Shown here one piece after another: positions 1 to 10,320 of a DNA stretch of 64,000 nucleotides (the first letter of the stretch is position 1; every line of letters begins with the position of its first letter). The DNA is taken from positions 9,114,989 to 9,178,988 of the forward strand of contig CM030931.1 in NCBI GenBank assembly GCA_018136815.1, given 5' to 3'. The translations under genes and the position numbers were made by a program. The notes under the pieces were generated by a model. The model did no database searches. It saw only the letters and a program-made list of their open reading frames with translations, and was not told where the DNA came from. Source of the stretch: Isochrysis galbana (taxonomy: Eukaryota > Haptophyta > Isochrysidales > Isochrysidaceae).

Positions 1-2
1 TA

Positions 3-673
3 GGACCGTCAAGCGTACGACGGTTTGGAGGCACAAGTGAGGGCTCGGACGGACGCGGTGACATGCGCGTTCTCCTCGGCTCGGAAGATAAGACTACGTT
101 TTTGGAGATGCCGGCCCTCCTCGCACCCGCACAAACGTGGTTCATCCCGGCACGTCACTTTGTTATGGATATGTCCGAAGGCAAGCGCTTCAAGGACATC
201 AAGCAAGGCAATGCACGGTTGACCGAACTCTACGGAGTGCTCGAGGATGAGAGAGATGAGGCAGCACGTAAAGGTCCTGAATCGCTCGCAGCATTCTACT
301 CTCGCCCCTCAACACTCAAGGATGAGGGCATGTCCCTTGTGCTTCAGATCTTGATGATGGGCGAGTGCTCCTCCTTCTTTGGTAGCTTTTCTAGTAACGT
401 CGGCATTCTTGTGTACGACCTCCAGCTCGCGCGGGCGATCGCTCTCCGCACCCGCCATTATGTATTTGATGCGAATGCTCGATCGTACTGCGGCTGCGGC
501 GCTTCCTTTTGCATGATACTAGAAAAGGCGCAGCAAAGGCAGCCTACACGAGGATACAAGAACATGGTCGAAGCAATGCATGGCGACCGGGCCACTACAA
601 AGGGCTGATTGCTGTGGACTACAAAGGTAGCTACCCAGCCAGTACGCACGCCACGCACCGCCAGTCCGATTAG
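3..673 (+). CDS. Fucosyltransferase-like glycosyltransferase, 3' part (gene begins before the window)
   Basis: The reading frame is open from the window edge to a stop at 606-608. It ends with a segment rich in the signals of the GT23/fucosyltransferase-like fold: GECSSFFGSFSSNVG followed by a YDL helix resembles the GDP-fucose-binding 'FVGTFSSQVSRLAYE' region, and a later YCGCGASFCM stretch follows. A second frame (551-673) continues with GHYKGLIAVDYKGSYPAST, which resembles the 'AGNHWxGxxxG...YPSYK' tail of FUT8-like enzymes. The true C-terminus is therefore probably reached through a small frameshift or splice between about 530 and 551. The likely role is transfer of fucose (or a related sugar) from a nucleotide sugar in the secretory pathway. 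Family assignment rests on motif memory only; the catalytic N-terminal part is outside the window. Confidence 0.45.
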
Positions 674-988
674 TATACACGGCTTGTGCGTTGGCCACTT
701 CCAAGTACGAGCGTCCGCCTACTTTTCGTTGCTTGTCACGCTGTCCACGTCCGCAACATCGGACATCGCTTGTTGGGATTGACCAGTAAGTAGCAAGCCA
801 AAGCGAAATTCCAGTAACTCGCCCATGTGCGAAAGAATATGCGTACGTAGCTACAGCCAGATTGGAGAGGGCTGTCCGACAGGCACGACACATGCCTGGA
901 AGGTTGCGGTAGTTGGATCACGTGCTCTAAACACTATGAGAAGTGGGCGGTAGCGGCAGGCAAGCTACTCACGAGACATTTTATTTTC
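674..988. other. Intergenic, no feature recognised
   Basis: Between the fucosyltransferase-like tail and the interrupted exon I see no conserved ORF, RNA gene or repeat. It may contain an intron of either neighbour. Confidence 0.4.
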
Positions 989-1125
989 ATGTTTAAGTTA
1001 AAGAGCAGAACAACTTGTAGGGGTGGCGATGGCGGCCGTCGCCGTTTCATTGCCTGGCTGCCAAAGCCAAAGCGACAACACACAACACGGCCGCCACCGC
1101 TATTTCTATGTCAGAGCAAGGCTAA

Positions 1126-1143
1126 CTATCAGTAAACTGATAG
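1126..1143. repeat. 8-bp perfect hairpin at the 5' end of the LINE
   Basis: CTATCAGT, a two-base AA loop, and ACTGATAG form a perfect inverted repeat two bases inside the element. It lies 4 bp upstream of the first ATG (1148). The same hairpin is at 43569-43586 in the second copy, so it is a family feature and not accidental. It could be a promoter, RNA stability or translation element. Confidence 0.7.
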
Positions 1144-1202
1144 GGTCATGGAGCGCGCGCCGCCTCCCGCCTCCCGCCCTCGCTGCCGCGGCCCTCGCCG
1201 CG

Positions 1203-2513
1203 ATGGACGAAGCTTTCACGGACACGCCGCTGTCGCCGAAGCGACCGCGCCAGGACGACCCCTCCAGTCAGGTGGGCACAGGAGCCGACTTGCCACGCCC
1301 GCGCGTCACCGCGAACACCACGAACAAGGCCGACATGCTAGCAGCAGCCAGCATGCAGCACACCTTCACCACAACACACAGCCACACCACCCACACCACA
1401 CCAGTGGGACGCTTCCAAAGGGAAGGCCTCCGGGCCGGGACCCTACACAACCGCGGTACCGCCCTCGCGCTCCGGCGCGAGGGGCTGACCCAGCACCATC
1501 AGAGGCAGAACCCCAATGGGGGAATGCCGCATCAAACCAAAGGGATGGAAAAGAAGCAGACTGAGTCCCCCAATAAGGGGTGCAGGAGCAAAAGGAGAGA
1601 CAATTCAAGAGGGATGCTCTACAGTGTCGCTGGAAGACAAGCAGACGTGCGCGCCTCGGACGCGCGCACGATACAAGCAACACAGGCCCAACAGGCCCAA
1701 CATAACGAACACCAGCACCAGAAAGGGCCTACACAAAGCACAAGCCACACGAAACCCTCGGGAGGGGGCGACAGAACAGCGGAAACATTGGGCCAAAGAG
1801 ACGATAGCGAGACGAGAACACACGTGAGGCTAACCCCACCTTCCGCCCCGGTCACACAGGTGGCCCTTCTTGACGAAGACCTGGAGCCCGAGCCCGAGGA
1901 AGAGGCCGAATTTCCAGACTCTCACAAGATTATTATCACCTTTACGGCGTACGAAAAGGGACACAAGGCCAAAGACGAAGAGGTCCTCGGCGCGATTGTT
2001 GCGCACCTCAACAAGTTGGAGGGCGTAGACCTTGAGCCCGAATTTTTGTCCAAGAGCGCCTCCGGCCCTTGGGAAATACTTGTCACGGCGGATTGCGCCA
2101 ATCAATTTCGCGAAGAACACAAGGATGTGGCGGACTTTCGCAAGGCAGGTATCCCCTGCCCGATCGCGGTCAAGTATCAAACACTCGACGAGAAGTTCAA
2201 AGAAATCCCGCGGGCATCCAACAAAGCATTGGCTAGCGCGTTTAAGGACGCCTCAGCACACCTTGTGGTGCGCAACTACAAGTTCGAGCTGAAGAGCTAC
2301 ATAACGATTAGCTCGCTCGCCAAAGCGGTCGAGAACCAAGGCTTCTTCTTTCTCCAAGGCAATCAAGAGCGCACCAAGATCCTCACCAAAGAGGGGGTTC
2401 TCGTAACGCAGGGTAAGAAGGAAGTTTACCATTTGTATAGCAGCAGAGATGGCCTACTCTCGCAACCTATATGGGATATGGGGCAGAAACTAGGGGTAGG
2501 GTCGAACACATAA
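1203..2513 (+). CDS. LINE ORF1 (gag-like protein)
   Basis: The frame is open well upstream, and I place the start at ATG 1203 because the following MDEAFTDTPLSPKRPRQDD is conserved in the second copy at 43591 onward (MDTPLSPKRPRSDD). The protein is about 436 aa. It has a KRPR nuclear-localisation-like motif near the N-terminus, then a long polar His/Thr/Gln-rich region, then an acidic patch (EPEPEEEAEF). The folded C-terminal part of about 190 residues contains phrases such as IVAHLNKLEGVD and GPWEILVTAD, possibly an RNA-binding RRM-like ORF1 domain. In this copy the upstream ATG at 1148 is out of frame with the conserved start, whereas in the second copy the equivalent ATG is in frame. Function is inferred from position in the element. 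Confidence 0.6.
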   Translation: MDEAFTDTPLSPKRPRQDDPSSQVGTGADLPRPRVTANTTNKADMLAAASMQHTFTTTHSHTTHTTPVGRFQREGLRAGTLHNRGTALALRREGLTQHHQRQNPNGGMPHQTKGMEKKQTESPNKGCRSKRRDNSRGMLYSVAGRQADVRASDARTIQATQAQQAQHNEHQHQKGPTQSTSHTKPSGGGDRTAETLGQRDDSETRTHVRLTPPSAPVTQVALLDEDLEPEPEEEAEFPDSHKIIITFTAYEKGHKAKDEEVLGAIVAHLNKLEGVDLEPEFLSKSASGPWEILVTADCANQFREEHKDVADFRKAGIPCPIAVKYQTLDEKFKEIPRASNKALASAFKDASAHLVVRNYKFELKSYITISSLAKAVENQGFFFLQGNQERTKILTKEGVLVTQGKKEVYHLYSSRDGLLSQPIWDMGQKLGVGSNT

Positions 2514-3272
2514 CCAGAGCTCTCCAGCAAACGGGCCGCAAAAGCAAACGACTAGCCGGACCGAGTAAATGGGAGGAGAAACTAAATCTACCCGAAGACA
2601 CATGGGCACATCTAGCCAAGCTATACACCTCCCCGATGGTGACGGCTCGCGATATGCACCTACACTTCAAACACATTGCGCACAGACGGGTGGGCACATA
2701 CAACCGATTTCCCGGCAGAGACAACACATGACACATGCCGCATATGTGGAGAGACGGACGAAGCCTCGACGCATCTAGACGAGTGCCCAGGCATAACCAG
2801 TATCTTAGACGCGATAAACGAAACTGCCCAATTCTCACCTAAGGCGGGAAGAAACAGAGAAGAAACTATTATAGACAACCTGTTTATATTCCCGAAAGGG
2901 GACGCCCCGAAAGCGATATACATTCTGTACCTTGTAGCATGGAGATTTATCATCACAGACTTTTATAGAATACACTACGACGGAGTTGTATTCTCGGAAG
3001 AATCAATATTGATAAGAACAATAGAACGATTCACCACGTTAAGTAAAGCCCTACTCTTCTTCGCACACGAGACCGACTCGGCGAGAACCGCCCAAGCGGG
3101 CATGGGCAGGCAACCCACGAAAAGGATAGACATAAGCGACTTTAGACCCGTTTTCAGTATGAACGACAACGGCGGGCTCAAACCCAGCGATGAGCTAGTG
3201 AAACTAGCCACAAAGCTGAGGATAGCACACGCTGTCGAGGAACCCAAGGAGCAACACAACAAAGACGAATGA
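2471..3272 (+). pseudogene. LINE ORF2 C-terminal fragment with zinc-knuckle-like motif, frameshifted
   Basis: Two overlapping frames make up the remnant. The first (2471-2731) carries WEEKLNLPEDTWAHLAKLY and HFKHIAHRRVGTYNRFPG, typical of the region after a LINE reverse transcriptase. The second (read from about 2720) continues with CRICGETDEASTHLDECPG, a C-x2-C-x7-H-x4-C motif of the kind found at the ORF2 C-terminus. The frames join at about 2727 by a one-base shift. The segment downstream, to the stop at 3272, is helical and charged. No catalytic reverse transcriptase or endonuclease motifs are present, so the element could move only with help from an intact copy. Confidence 0.7.
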
Positions 3273-4044
3273 GCCAATGAGACATGGCCCAAGGAAACCA
3301 CCGGTGACGCAATGGGCCCGGCACCACCGCCATGCTAGATGCGACCACGATCAGGCGCGCACACCAAGAGAGAGAACACAACAGGCCTGCCCGGCCCCCA
3401 CAGCCGAACCAGGCCTTAGGTAGTGCACCAGGGCCGGACCCCGGAAACCGAAGAAAAAGGAAAGAAGGGGGGGCAGGGGAAGAGGTGGAGAAAGGGAACT
3501 TAAGGGCGGTGTGGATAGTGAAGGGAAATACCGGCAATGTAATAGTAGTAGGTGTGTAGGTGTAGCCCAGAAACTTCAGATGTTTTTTTTTATGTCAGAG
3601 CAAGGCTGCTCTAGACGGACTAGATCCTAGCGAACTGCGAACTCATTCCCCTCGCTCAGAAGCAGAACGAGCCGTGAGTTTGCTTGAACAATATGGGGGG
3701 AAAGTGGGAAAGTCTGTGCGTGGGGGTTGCCATCTACCAGCCCGCCTCCTTTGCGTGCGACGTCCACCTCAAGGGTCAAGGAGACTGACAAACAAGGGCT
3801 GGGAGCGCGACCAGTCGCGGTTCGAAGCGGACGTGGGGCACTCTAGCCCGCAATCAGACGTAGAACTAACTGGAGTACAGATCGAATGGCGTACAGCAGA
3901 CTAGAAGCTGTTGCGCAAGAGTACGGGCAGAGCCAGTGTACATCTAATGTATTGTGAAGATGGTGTGCAATGGTGTGACTGATTGGTGGACGCCAGGAGG
4001 GGTGGTGTTGAAAAACACCGGGGTACGGCTGGTGCTGCCTGCAC

Positions 4045-5132
<1,088 letters not shown>

Positions 5133-5313
5133 AAGCTTGATTGGAGGGTAGCCCAACGTGGCGTCCGTCCTATTGACACAAATTAGATTTCTTTCGCACC
5201 CGCAGTTGGAACGAGAGTTTAACCCGGCCGTAACAGATTTTTCCGGTCATTTGTGACACTTTTTTGCTCTCTAGGATAATGCCGCCATCGTGCAGAAGCG
5301 CTCGCCTGTAGGA

Positions 5314-5517
5314 TCAGACTCCACCGCCAACGCCAATGCTTTGCCAACTTCGATCTAATTGGTAGATGACAACGTACTTTAAGAGGGGTCGATTAATCAT
5401 CTGGCGATGGAGCAATGACTCTAATTGCCGAGCAAGCTCTTCCTGTGCACGTTGCATGTCTTGATGGTGCTTCTCCTGAACATTTGCATCGAGCAGCTGC
5501 CCTCGTGATGGTGTCAT
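5314..5517 (-). CDS. Short helical ORF, possibly a terminal exon
   Basis: A frame of 67 residues with heptad-like helical text (EKHHQDMQRAQEELARQLES) ends at 5314. A good acceptor (gagggcag) lies at its start, so it may be a last exon starting at LLDANVQEK. Further upstream on the minus strand (5600-5760) there are Arg/Ala-rich frames that could be an earlier exon, but I could not join them convincingly. Function unknown. Confidence 0.3.
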   Translation of the reverse strand: MTPSRGQLLDANVQEKHHQDMQRAQEELARQLESLLHRQMINRPLLKYVVIYQLDRSWQSIGVGGGV

Positions 5518-6575
5518 TGTTTGTGTCCGAGTGGGGTTACTTGGAGGAATGGTAGGTGGTCATGGTGTTGTGCGAGTGTGCTGACGCTGCTGTGCCTACC
5601 TTGCTTGGCCCTGCCTGCGGCACCAGTGTGGGCGCTGAATCGCTCCTTGAATCCCACACTCCCACACGTCCTCCCCATCTCTAATCGTTTTGCCCTCCAT
5701 TGGGCCCTTCTCGCTTGCACTCGCAGTCCTCTTGCTCTAGCTGCTAGTTGTCGTTGATGTCTTTGCACCGGCATGCACGTGCACTTGTTTTTGTTGGTTG
5801 TGCGCATGCACACGGCCCAGCTCGTTGCAAAGTGGGTGTTGTCGCCGCGGACCTTTCGTCGCGCCCACGTGTAGGCGCACGACGTGACATCATATACTAG
5901 AAACCTGCAAGGGAAAAAAACATCTCAAGATTCAGTGCTTTACACCTACTAACTACTAAAGACCGGCATCTAGTACCTCCCTACCGACATCGATCTTACA
6001 ACTTCGCTCCGCCGCTTACTTTCTACCCTTCTGCCTTTGTCTTCGGTTTCCAGGGTCCGGCTTAGGTGCTCTACCTTGGGTCCGGTTCAGAGGGTGGGGG
6101 CCGTCCGGCGTCCGGGCGGGGGCGGGCCTTTTGACTTTTGACTTTTGACGTCGTCGTGTTTTCGGTTGCGTGTGTTGGAGCTTGCAAGTGGGTCGCTGAT
6201 GTCGCCACCATTGTTACTGTCGTGGTTTCGTACGTGTGTGTGTGAATGTGTGGTATGAGTAGGCTCAGGTCAATACTTCTAGCAAAACGCGCCCAAACTT
6301 CTTCGCCAAACTTGCGGGAATCTTGTAGCGGACGACCCAAACTTCTCGTGAAACTTCTCACAACTTGTCTTTTTTTCGTGCCGCAGGTACTATCCGCAAC
6401 GCGTCTCCTCGTACGAAGCCTAAAAAAACCTCAACCGTTACTTTCCGCGTAACACAACCGCCGCTTGCTCTCTGCTCTCGCGCACATTGTTACATCTACG
6501 ATTTACAACATTCACAAGCATTAGCTTAGGCGCGCACAGGCACACACTCACACACTCACTCAATATGCAACTTTT
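5518..6575. other. Intergenic stretch without recognisable genes
   Basis: No convincing ORF. Near 5770-5815 there are mirrored catgcacgtgcac / gtgcgcatgcac words, and at 6129-6150 three direct copies of ttttgac. The region borders the hAT transposase remnant and may include its decayed 3' end. Confidence 0.35.
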
Positions 6576-7190
6576 CTACTTTTCCCGGTGGTTGTTGTTG
6601 TAACGCAACATCAACGCAGCTTGGATCTGATCAGCAAGAGACAAGGAACGCTCAGGACCAAACATAGTGGCAAGCAAAGAAAACACACGTTCACAAGAAG
6701 CAGAGTTGGGAGTCATGCTGAATGTGATCCTTGCGGCTACAGCCCACGTGGGGAACTTGGTGTGGTTGGATGCCCACCAAGCCAAAACCTCCTTGGTGAA
6801 CAACGGCACCTCCGAATGATCAATCCGAGTACCGTGGCATGCCATCAAGTAGGCTGGAAGCTCATCCAACAAACCTCGGCGAACAAAAGGTATATGACTA
6901 AACGCAGGGATCTCCACAAGCCGATCGACCCAAAGGGCATTCACCTTCCCATGGGCAAAGGCTGGATTGAAGGCCCTTAGCAGCCCCACAGCCCCACTTC
7001 GTCTATGCTGCTCCGCACAGTGATACGGAGAGGCGCACGCATCTGTAAGACGATTATTAAGGTATGTGAACGCTCCCCTGACTTGCTCCACCAGCCCCGA
7101 CCATTCAGGGAGAGCTGCTGCATCGACGGCCCGTCGCATCTCTTCTTCATCTGTCACAGCCAATGTTTGGCCATCATCGTACATGATAAC
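6576..7190 (-). pseudogene. hAT-family transposase C-terminal fragment
   Basis: The C-terminal 200 residues of the frame show the hAT dimerisation domain: LAWWASNHTKFPTWAVAARI, then the signature SASCERVFSLLATMFGPERS, with the conserved Glu of the catalytic triad, then LSLADQIQAALMLRYN. The earlier catalytic Asp region and the BED zinc finger are missing. Upstream the frame runs without a stop into a GC-rich dispersed repeat (7203-7470), so the ORF's apparent N-terminus is not transposase. Terminal inverted repeats were not identified. It is a broken element and cannot code for an active enzyme. Confidence 0.85.
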
Positions 7191-7202
7191 CCAACCTCCT
7201 CT

Positions 7203-7470
7203 CTGCTGCGCGTTCGGCGCCGGGACTCGCACTCCCACGCCCAGCATGGGCCTGCCCTCGAGCTGACTCCCCCCCCCATCCCTGGTCGCCAGGAAGACAA
7301 AGGACTTCGGGCGGCTCGCAGGGCCAGCGAGGCAAGCGTGGGAGAGGCAGGGGGGGGCCAGGGGCTGAGCCCCGGCCTCCACTGCCCCCAGCCCCCAGAG
7401 CTGCCCTGGCTGGCCCTCTGGGAGCCCCCAAAGGGCCTCTGAGAGCAGGCCGTGGCGCGCCGGCCTCTCA
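7203..7470 (-). repeat. Dispersed GC-rich repeat, copy 1
   Basis: The reverse strand here aligns over about 250 bp with the plus strand at 15494-15776. Shared words include ggcctgctct, ctttgggggctcccagaggg, gcagtggaggc, ctcagccc and ccccccctgcct, in the same order. The copies have diverged by substitutions and indels. It is not protein-coding by my reading and is joined to the hAT fragment. Confidence 0.7.
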
Positions 7471-7490
7471 CGCATCACGAACCTCGTCAC

Positions 7491-7989
7491 CCAGGATCAG
7501 CCAAGCGACCTGGTCGCCTGCCAGCAGAACGACATTGTTGACAACAGGATCGAGGACGAGGACAATGACAAAAAGACGAAGAAGATGAAGATTTAGCTGC
7601 AGGTGTTAGGCGTGTCCCGAAAAGTGGGGTGGGGTACCGTGGGAGAAAAGTTGATAGCACGCACTTTCCAACTCAATGCTAACATAACATGCTAAGCGAA
7701 AACAAAACTATCACCCGGCCCTCTTCTGACGGAACGCGAGTTCGCCGCTTGCCCCTACCAACACCACGTCGCAGGGCCCAAAAGGTCGCCTAAGGGAAGT
7801 AGCCGCAAGGCAGGATGAGGGAGCGAGGATGGGAGCAGGCGTGGCTGCGACTTAATCACCCCAGGGCTGCACGCGAGGCGAGAATATTAGAATTTGTTGT
7901 TGATGATGAGACATTACCTCTAGCGCGCAGCTCTTCCACGTGACACCACAACACAAGTTCACTTTGCCACCATTTCATGAATGAAAGCC
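7491..7989. other. Non-coding interval with LTR-like similarity
   Basis: No gene is seen. Around 7795-7855 the text (gtagccgcaaggcaggatga ... gcaggcgtggctgcga) resembles 55188-55243 downstream of the chromovirus fragment (gttgccgcaaggcgggg ... gggcgtggctacga). Both may be remains of the 3' end or LTR of the same retroelement family. Confidence 0.35.
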
Positions 7990-9778
7990 TCACAAACCTG
8001 CCATCGGGTCTTCTGCTCGAGCCTTGCTGCGATAGTATGCTTCCATAGTCTCTGCGGTGACTTCCTCGGCTTGCATTGAATTATATTTACGCTTGCGATC
8101 GTCAACTGCCGGTGCACCCTGCTCCCTCCGTGCTGCCTCGGCAGCCATTGCTGCCTTGAGCTTATCTTGGTCAAGCGGTGCGTCACCAAGAACCTCGCCC
8201 GTCCCGTAAAGCGCGCGCTGCTCCAGAGCTGCACTGCTTTTGTCCGCGAGCTGGCCCGCTTGCTGACTGGCAGCCGCGCTCCCATTGGAAGGAGGCTGCT
8301 TCAATGCTGCCGCAGCCATCTCGCGAGCTCGTCGCCCTGCCGCTCCTGTTGAATAAGAGTTCCGTAAAGTTGAGTGGTCATCGGCGTAGCCCCAGCGGAA
8401 TGTTGCGCGATCGAAAAACGAACCCCAAATCTCGTTGTGGTTGTGCGTATAGACATCCTCTTCATACTTGGAACGAGCCACCACTTTCTCCTGGCCCTGC
8501 AACACGCCGCCCGAGCGATCATATTCAACGTAACTCTCCGATTGCGCAAACAGCAATTCCTTTGGTGGAGCTTCCATGTGCTCTTGGCCACCATATTTGT
8601 CCAGGATCGTGTTCGAGCGTGTCGACTTGAGCTTCTCCTTTTTCTCACGGTAGATGCGATTCATCATCTCCACCGTCGTCGGGTCTGCGTTAAGCTGCAT
8701 GTTTTGCCCCTTCTCGAAAGCCTCAAGCTCGTACAATTGGAGGGCAGCCAACTTTGCTGCATCGCCGCTGGCACGTTGAAAATTGTCGCCAGCAAATCTA
8801 TCATCGACGGCACTGCCGGGCAGAGGGTTTTCGCGCATGGCACGCGTTTTTGGGTCGTAATAGGCGGAGTTGACGTCCAAGTTAAGCAGGTACTTAGCAG
8901 TGTCTTCACGGATGCGTAAGTTCCGCACGGAACTCTTTGCTTTACCGGCAGGTGCCTTCACATCTTGCCCGATGCTGAGCTGCTCGCCCTCATCGACCCT
9001 CTCTTCATCTGAGGCACGACCATCACTAGCGTCCGTATCAGTGTCGGTATCGCTGGCTGAGCATGCGCCCTCGCCCGATTTCTGCTCTCGCTTCTTCTCC
9101 TGCCGCTCTCGCTCCTTGGCTGCAAGCTCCCCCATCTTCTGTTGTTGTGCTGCCTTGCGTCTCAGCTCAGCCTCGCGCTCATGTGCGCGAATCATTTCCA
9201 TGTGAACCGAAGGGTCGAACTGCGCCCAATGGTCGCGCTTGCCAGCGTAGTCATAGGCCATCTCCATGGAAACTTCATCCGGCTTGATGTCTTTACCAGT
9301 GAATTTGGCACCCTTCTTGCGCGGTCGCTCCACACAGTCCTGCAAGCATGGCCGAGGCGAGGGTCAGATATCTGGCGAGCCCTACCAGTTCCACACACGT
9401 TGGGCACTTGCGTATGATAAGTGGCATCTGCGGGGAGGACCATTCGTACGGTAGCCAGCGCTCCCTCACCTTCTCTTTGTGGGTCATGGCTCCGCAGTTG
9501 GCACAGGCGCCCTTGCGGTATATGGTAGCAGCTGGTCCAGCCTTCTGTCCACGCGGCTTGAAATCTGTGACCCTAGCGACAGGACGTTGTTCCTTCAGAT
9601 TGCGCTGGTGTCCCAGACCAGGCTGGTCCTGGTTGAGATACCATGGTGCTTGAGCCATGAATTGCGGGATGTGCGGATTAATCTCATTGCCATCGGCATC
9701 GCGTTCTGCCGGGATCGTGCCCGCTTTGCGCGCCTCCTCGAGCTCGCGCGCTCGGCGACGATCATCGCTGGTCTTCAT
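7990..9778 (-). CDS. SLU7: Pre-mRNA splicing factor SLU7
   Basis: Two exons, 9470-9778 and 7990-9339, with an intron at 9340-9469 (donor GTGAGG, acceptor GCAG). They encode about 552 residues. The N-terminal part reads EINPHIPQFMAQAPWYL as in all SLU7 proteins. The CCHC zinc knuckle CANCGAMTHKEK-DC (C-x2-C-x4-H-x4-C) is completed only across the splice junction. Other signatures are GKRDHWAQFDP, VRNLRIREDTAKYLLNLD, SAYYDPKTRAMRENP, AGDNFQRASGD and KYGGQEH. SLU7 acts in the second catalytic step of splicing, helping 3' splice-site choice. The start at 9778 is chosen because MKTSDDRRRARELEEARKAG aligns with the family; an additional short 5' exon is possible. Confidence 0.96.
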
Positions 9779-10008
9779 GCGAATTCCCTTGATCAGCGCG
9801 CAGTCGCCAATCGAGCGCACGGGCCGGGACAGCAAAGGGACCAGAGAGGGGAGAGGTGGCGAGGCGCCACTCGCGCTCCGCGCCCCGGCCTTGAGCGCGA
9901 CCAAGAAAAAAACTCGCACAAAGCGGTTTTATTTCTAGTAGAGCTCTTCTCACAAGCTCACAAGCGTTACAATACCTTCGTCGACCTTGAGCCACTCCCT
10001 CCTCATCT

Positions 10009-10320
10009 AGACGCCCCCCCGCCCCCCTCCCCTCTCCACCCGGTTACTAACATAAACGGGTCTCGTCTCCCACCGCACACCGCACCCTATCGGGGGGTGC
10101 CAAATCCCCCCTCCCTCCCTCTTTTTTCGCTCTCCTGGTGACTCTCCTCTCTCCTCCCTGCCGCCAGACGCCCCCCCGCCCCCCTCCCCTCTCCACCCGT
10201 TTACTAACATAAACGGGTCTCGTCTCCCACCGCACACTGCACCCTATCGGGGGGGTGCCAAATCCCCCCTTCCTCCCTCTTTTTTCGCTCTCCTGGTGAC
10301 TCTCCTCCCTGCCCTGCGGC
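10009..10320. repeat. 157-bp tandem duplication
   Basis: A unit starting agacgcccccc and containing taacataaacgggtctcgtc, the caccctatcgggg stretch and cctcttttttcgctctcctg occurs twice head to tail (10009-10165 and 10166-10320). Differences between the units are few. It lies upstream of SLU7 on the far side from the gene body and may influence nothing; origin unknown. Confidence 0.85.

Larger units (their letters stand above)
1107..3607 (+). mobile_element. Non-LTR retrotransposon, internally deleted, with 17-bp target site duplication
   Basis: The element body is 1124-3590. It is bracketed by a perfect 17-bp direct repeat, tatgtcagagcaaggct, at 1107-1123 and 3591-3607, the hallmark of target-primed insertion. 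It begins AACTATCAGT and ends in a run of T (cttcagatgttttttttt). It keeps a gag-like ORF1 and only the C-terminal part of ORF2, with no reverse transcriptase core. A related copy at 43567-45537 has the same 5' start and a similar 3' end, which fixes both termini. The perfect target duplication implies a fairly recent insertion. Clade cannot be assigned without the RT domain. Confidence 0.8.
989..3904 (+). pseudogene. Host coding exon split by a retrotransposon insertion
   Basis: If the inserted element and one copy of its 17-bp target duplication are removed, one frame runs open from an ATG at 989 through 1123 and then from 3608 to a stop at 3902-3904, about 139 codons. The 5' part is basic and proline-rich (FIAWLPKPK). 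The 3' part contains an acidic, helical stretch (SEAERAVSLLEQYGG). The frame is continuous across the empty site, which suggests the element landed in a coding exon and disrupted it. An upstream intron acceptor near 1007 (agagcag) is an alternative to the ATG at 989. I do not recognise the protein, and it could be a chance ORF. Confidence 0.35.

Noticed and set aside
7005..7490. Plus- and minus-strand ORFs over the 7.0-7.5 kb repeat, including the first 100 codons attached to the hAT frame
   Set aside because: They translate the dispersed GC-rich repeat, not transposase. The hAT homology begins only around 7190.
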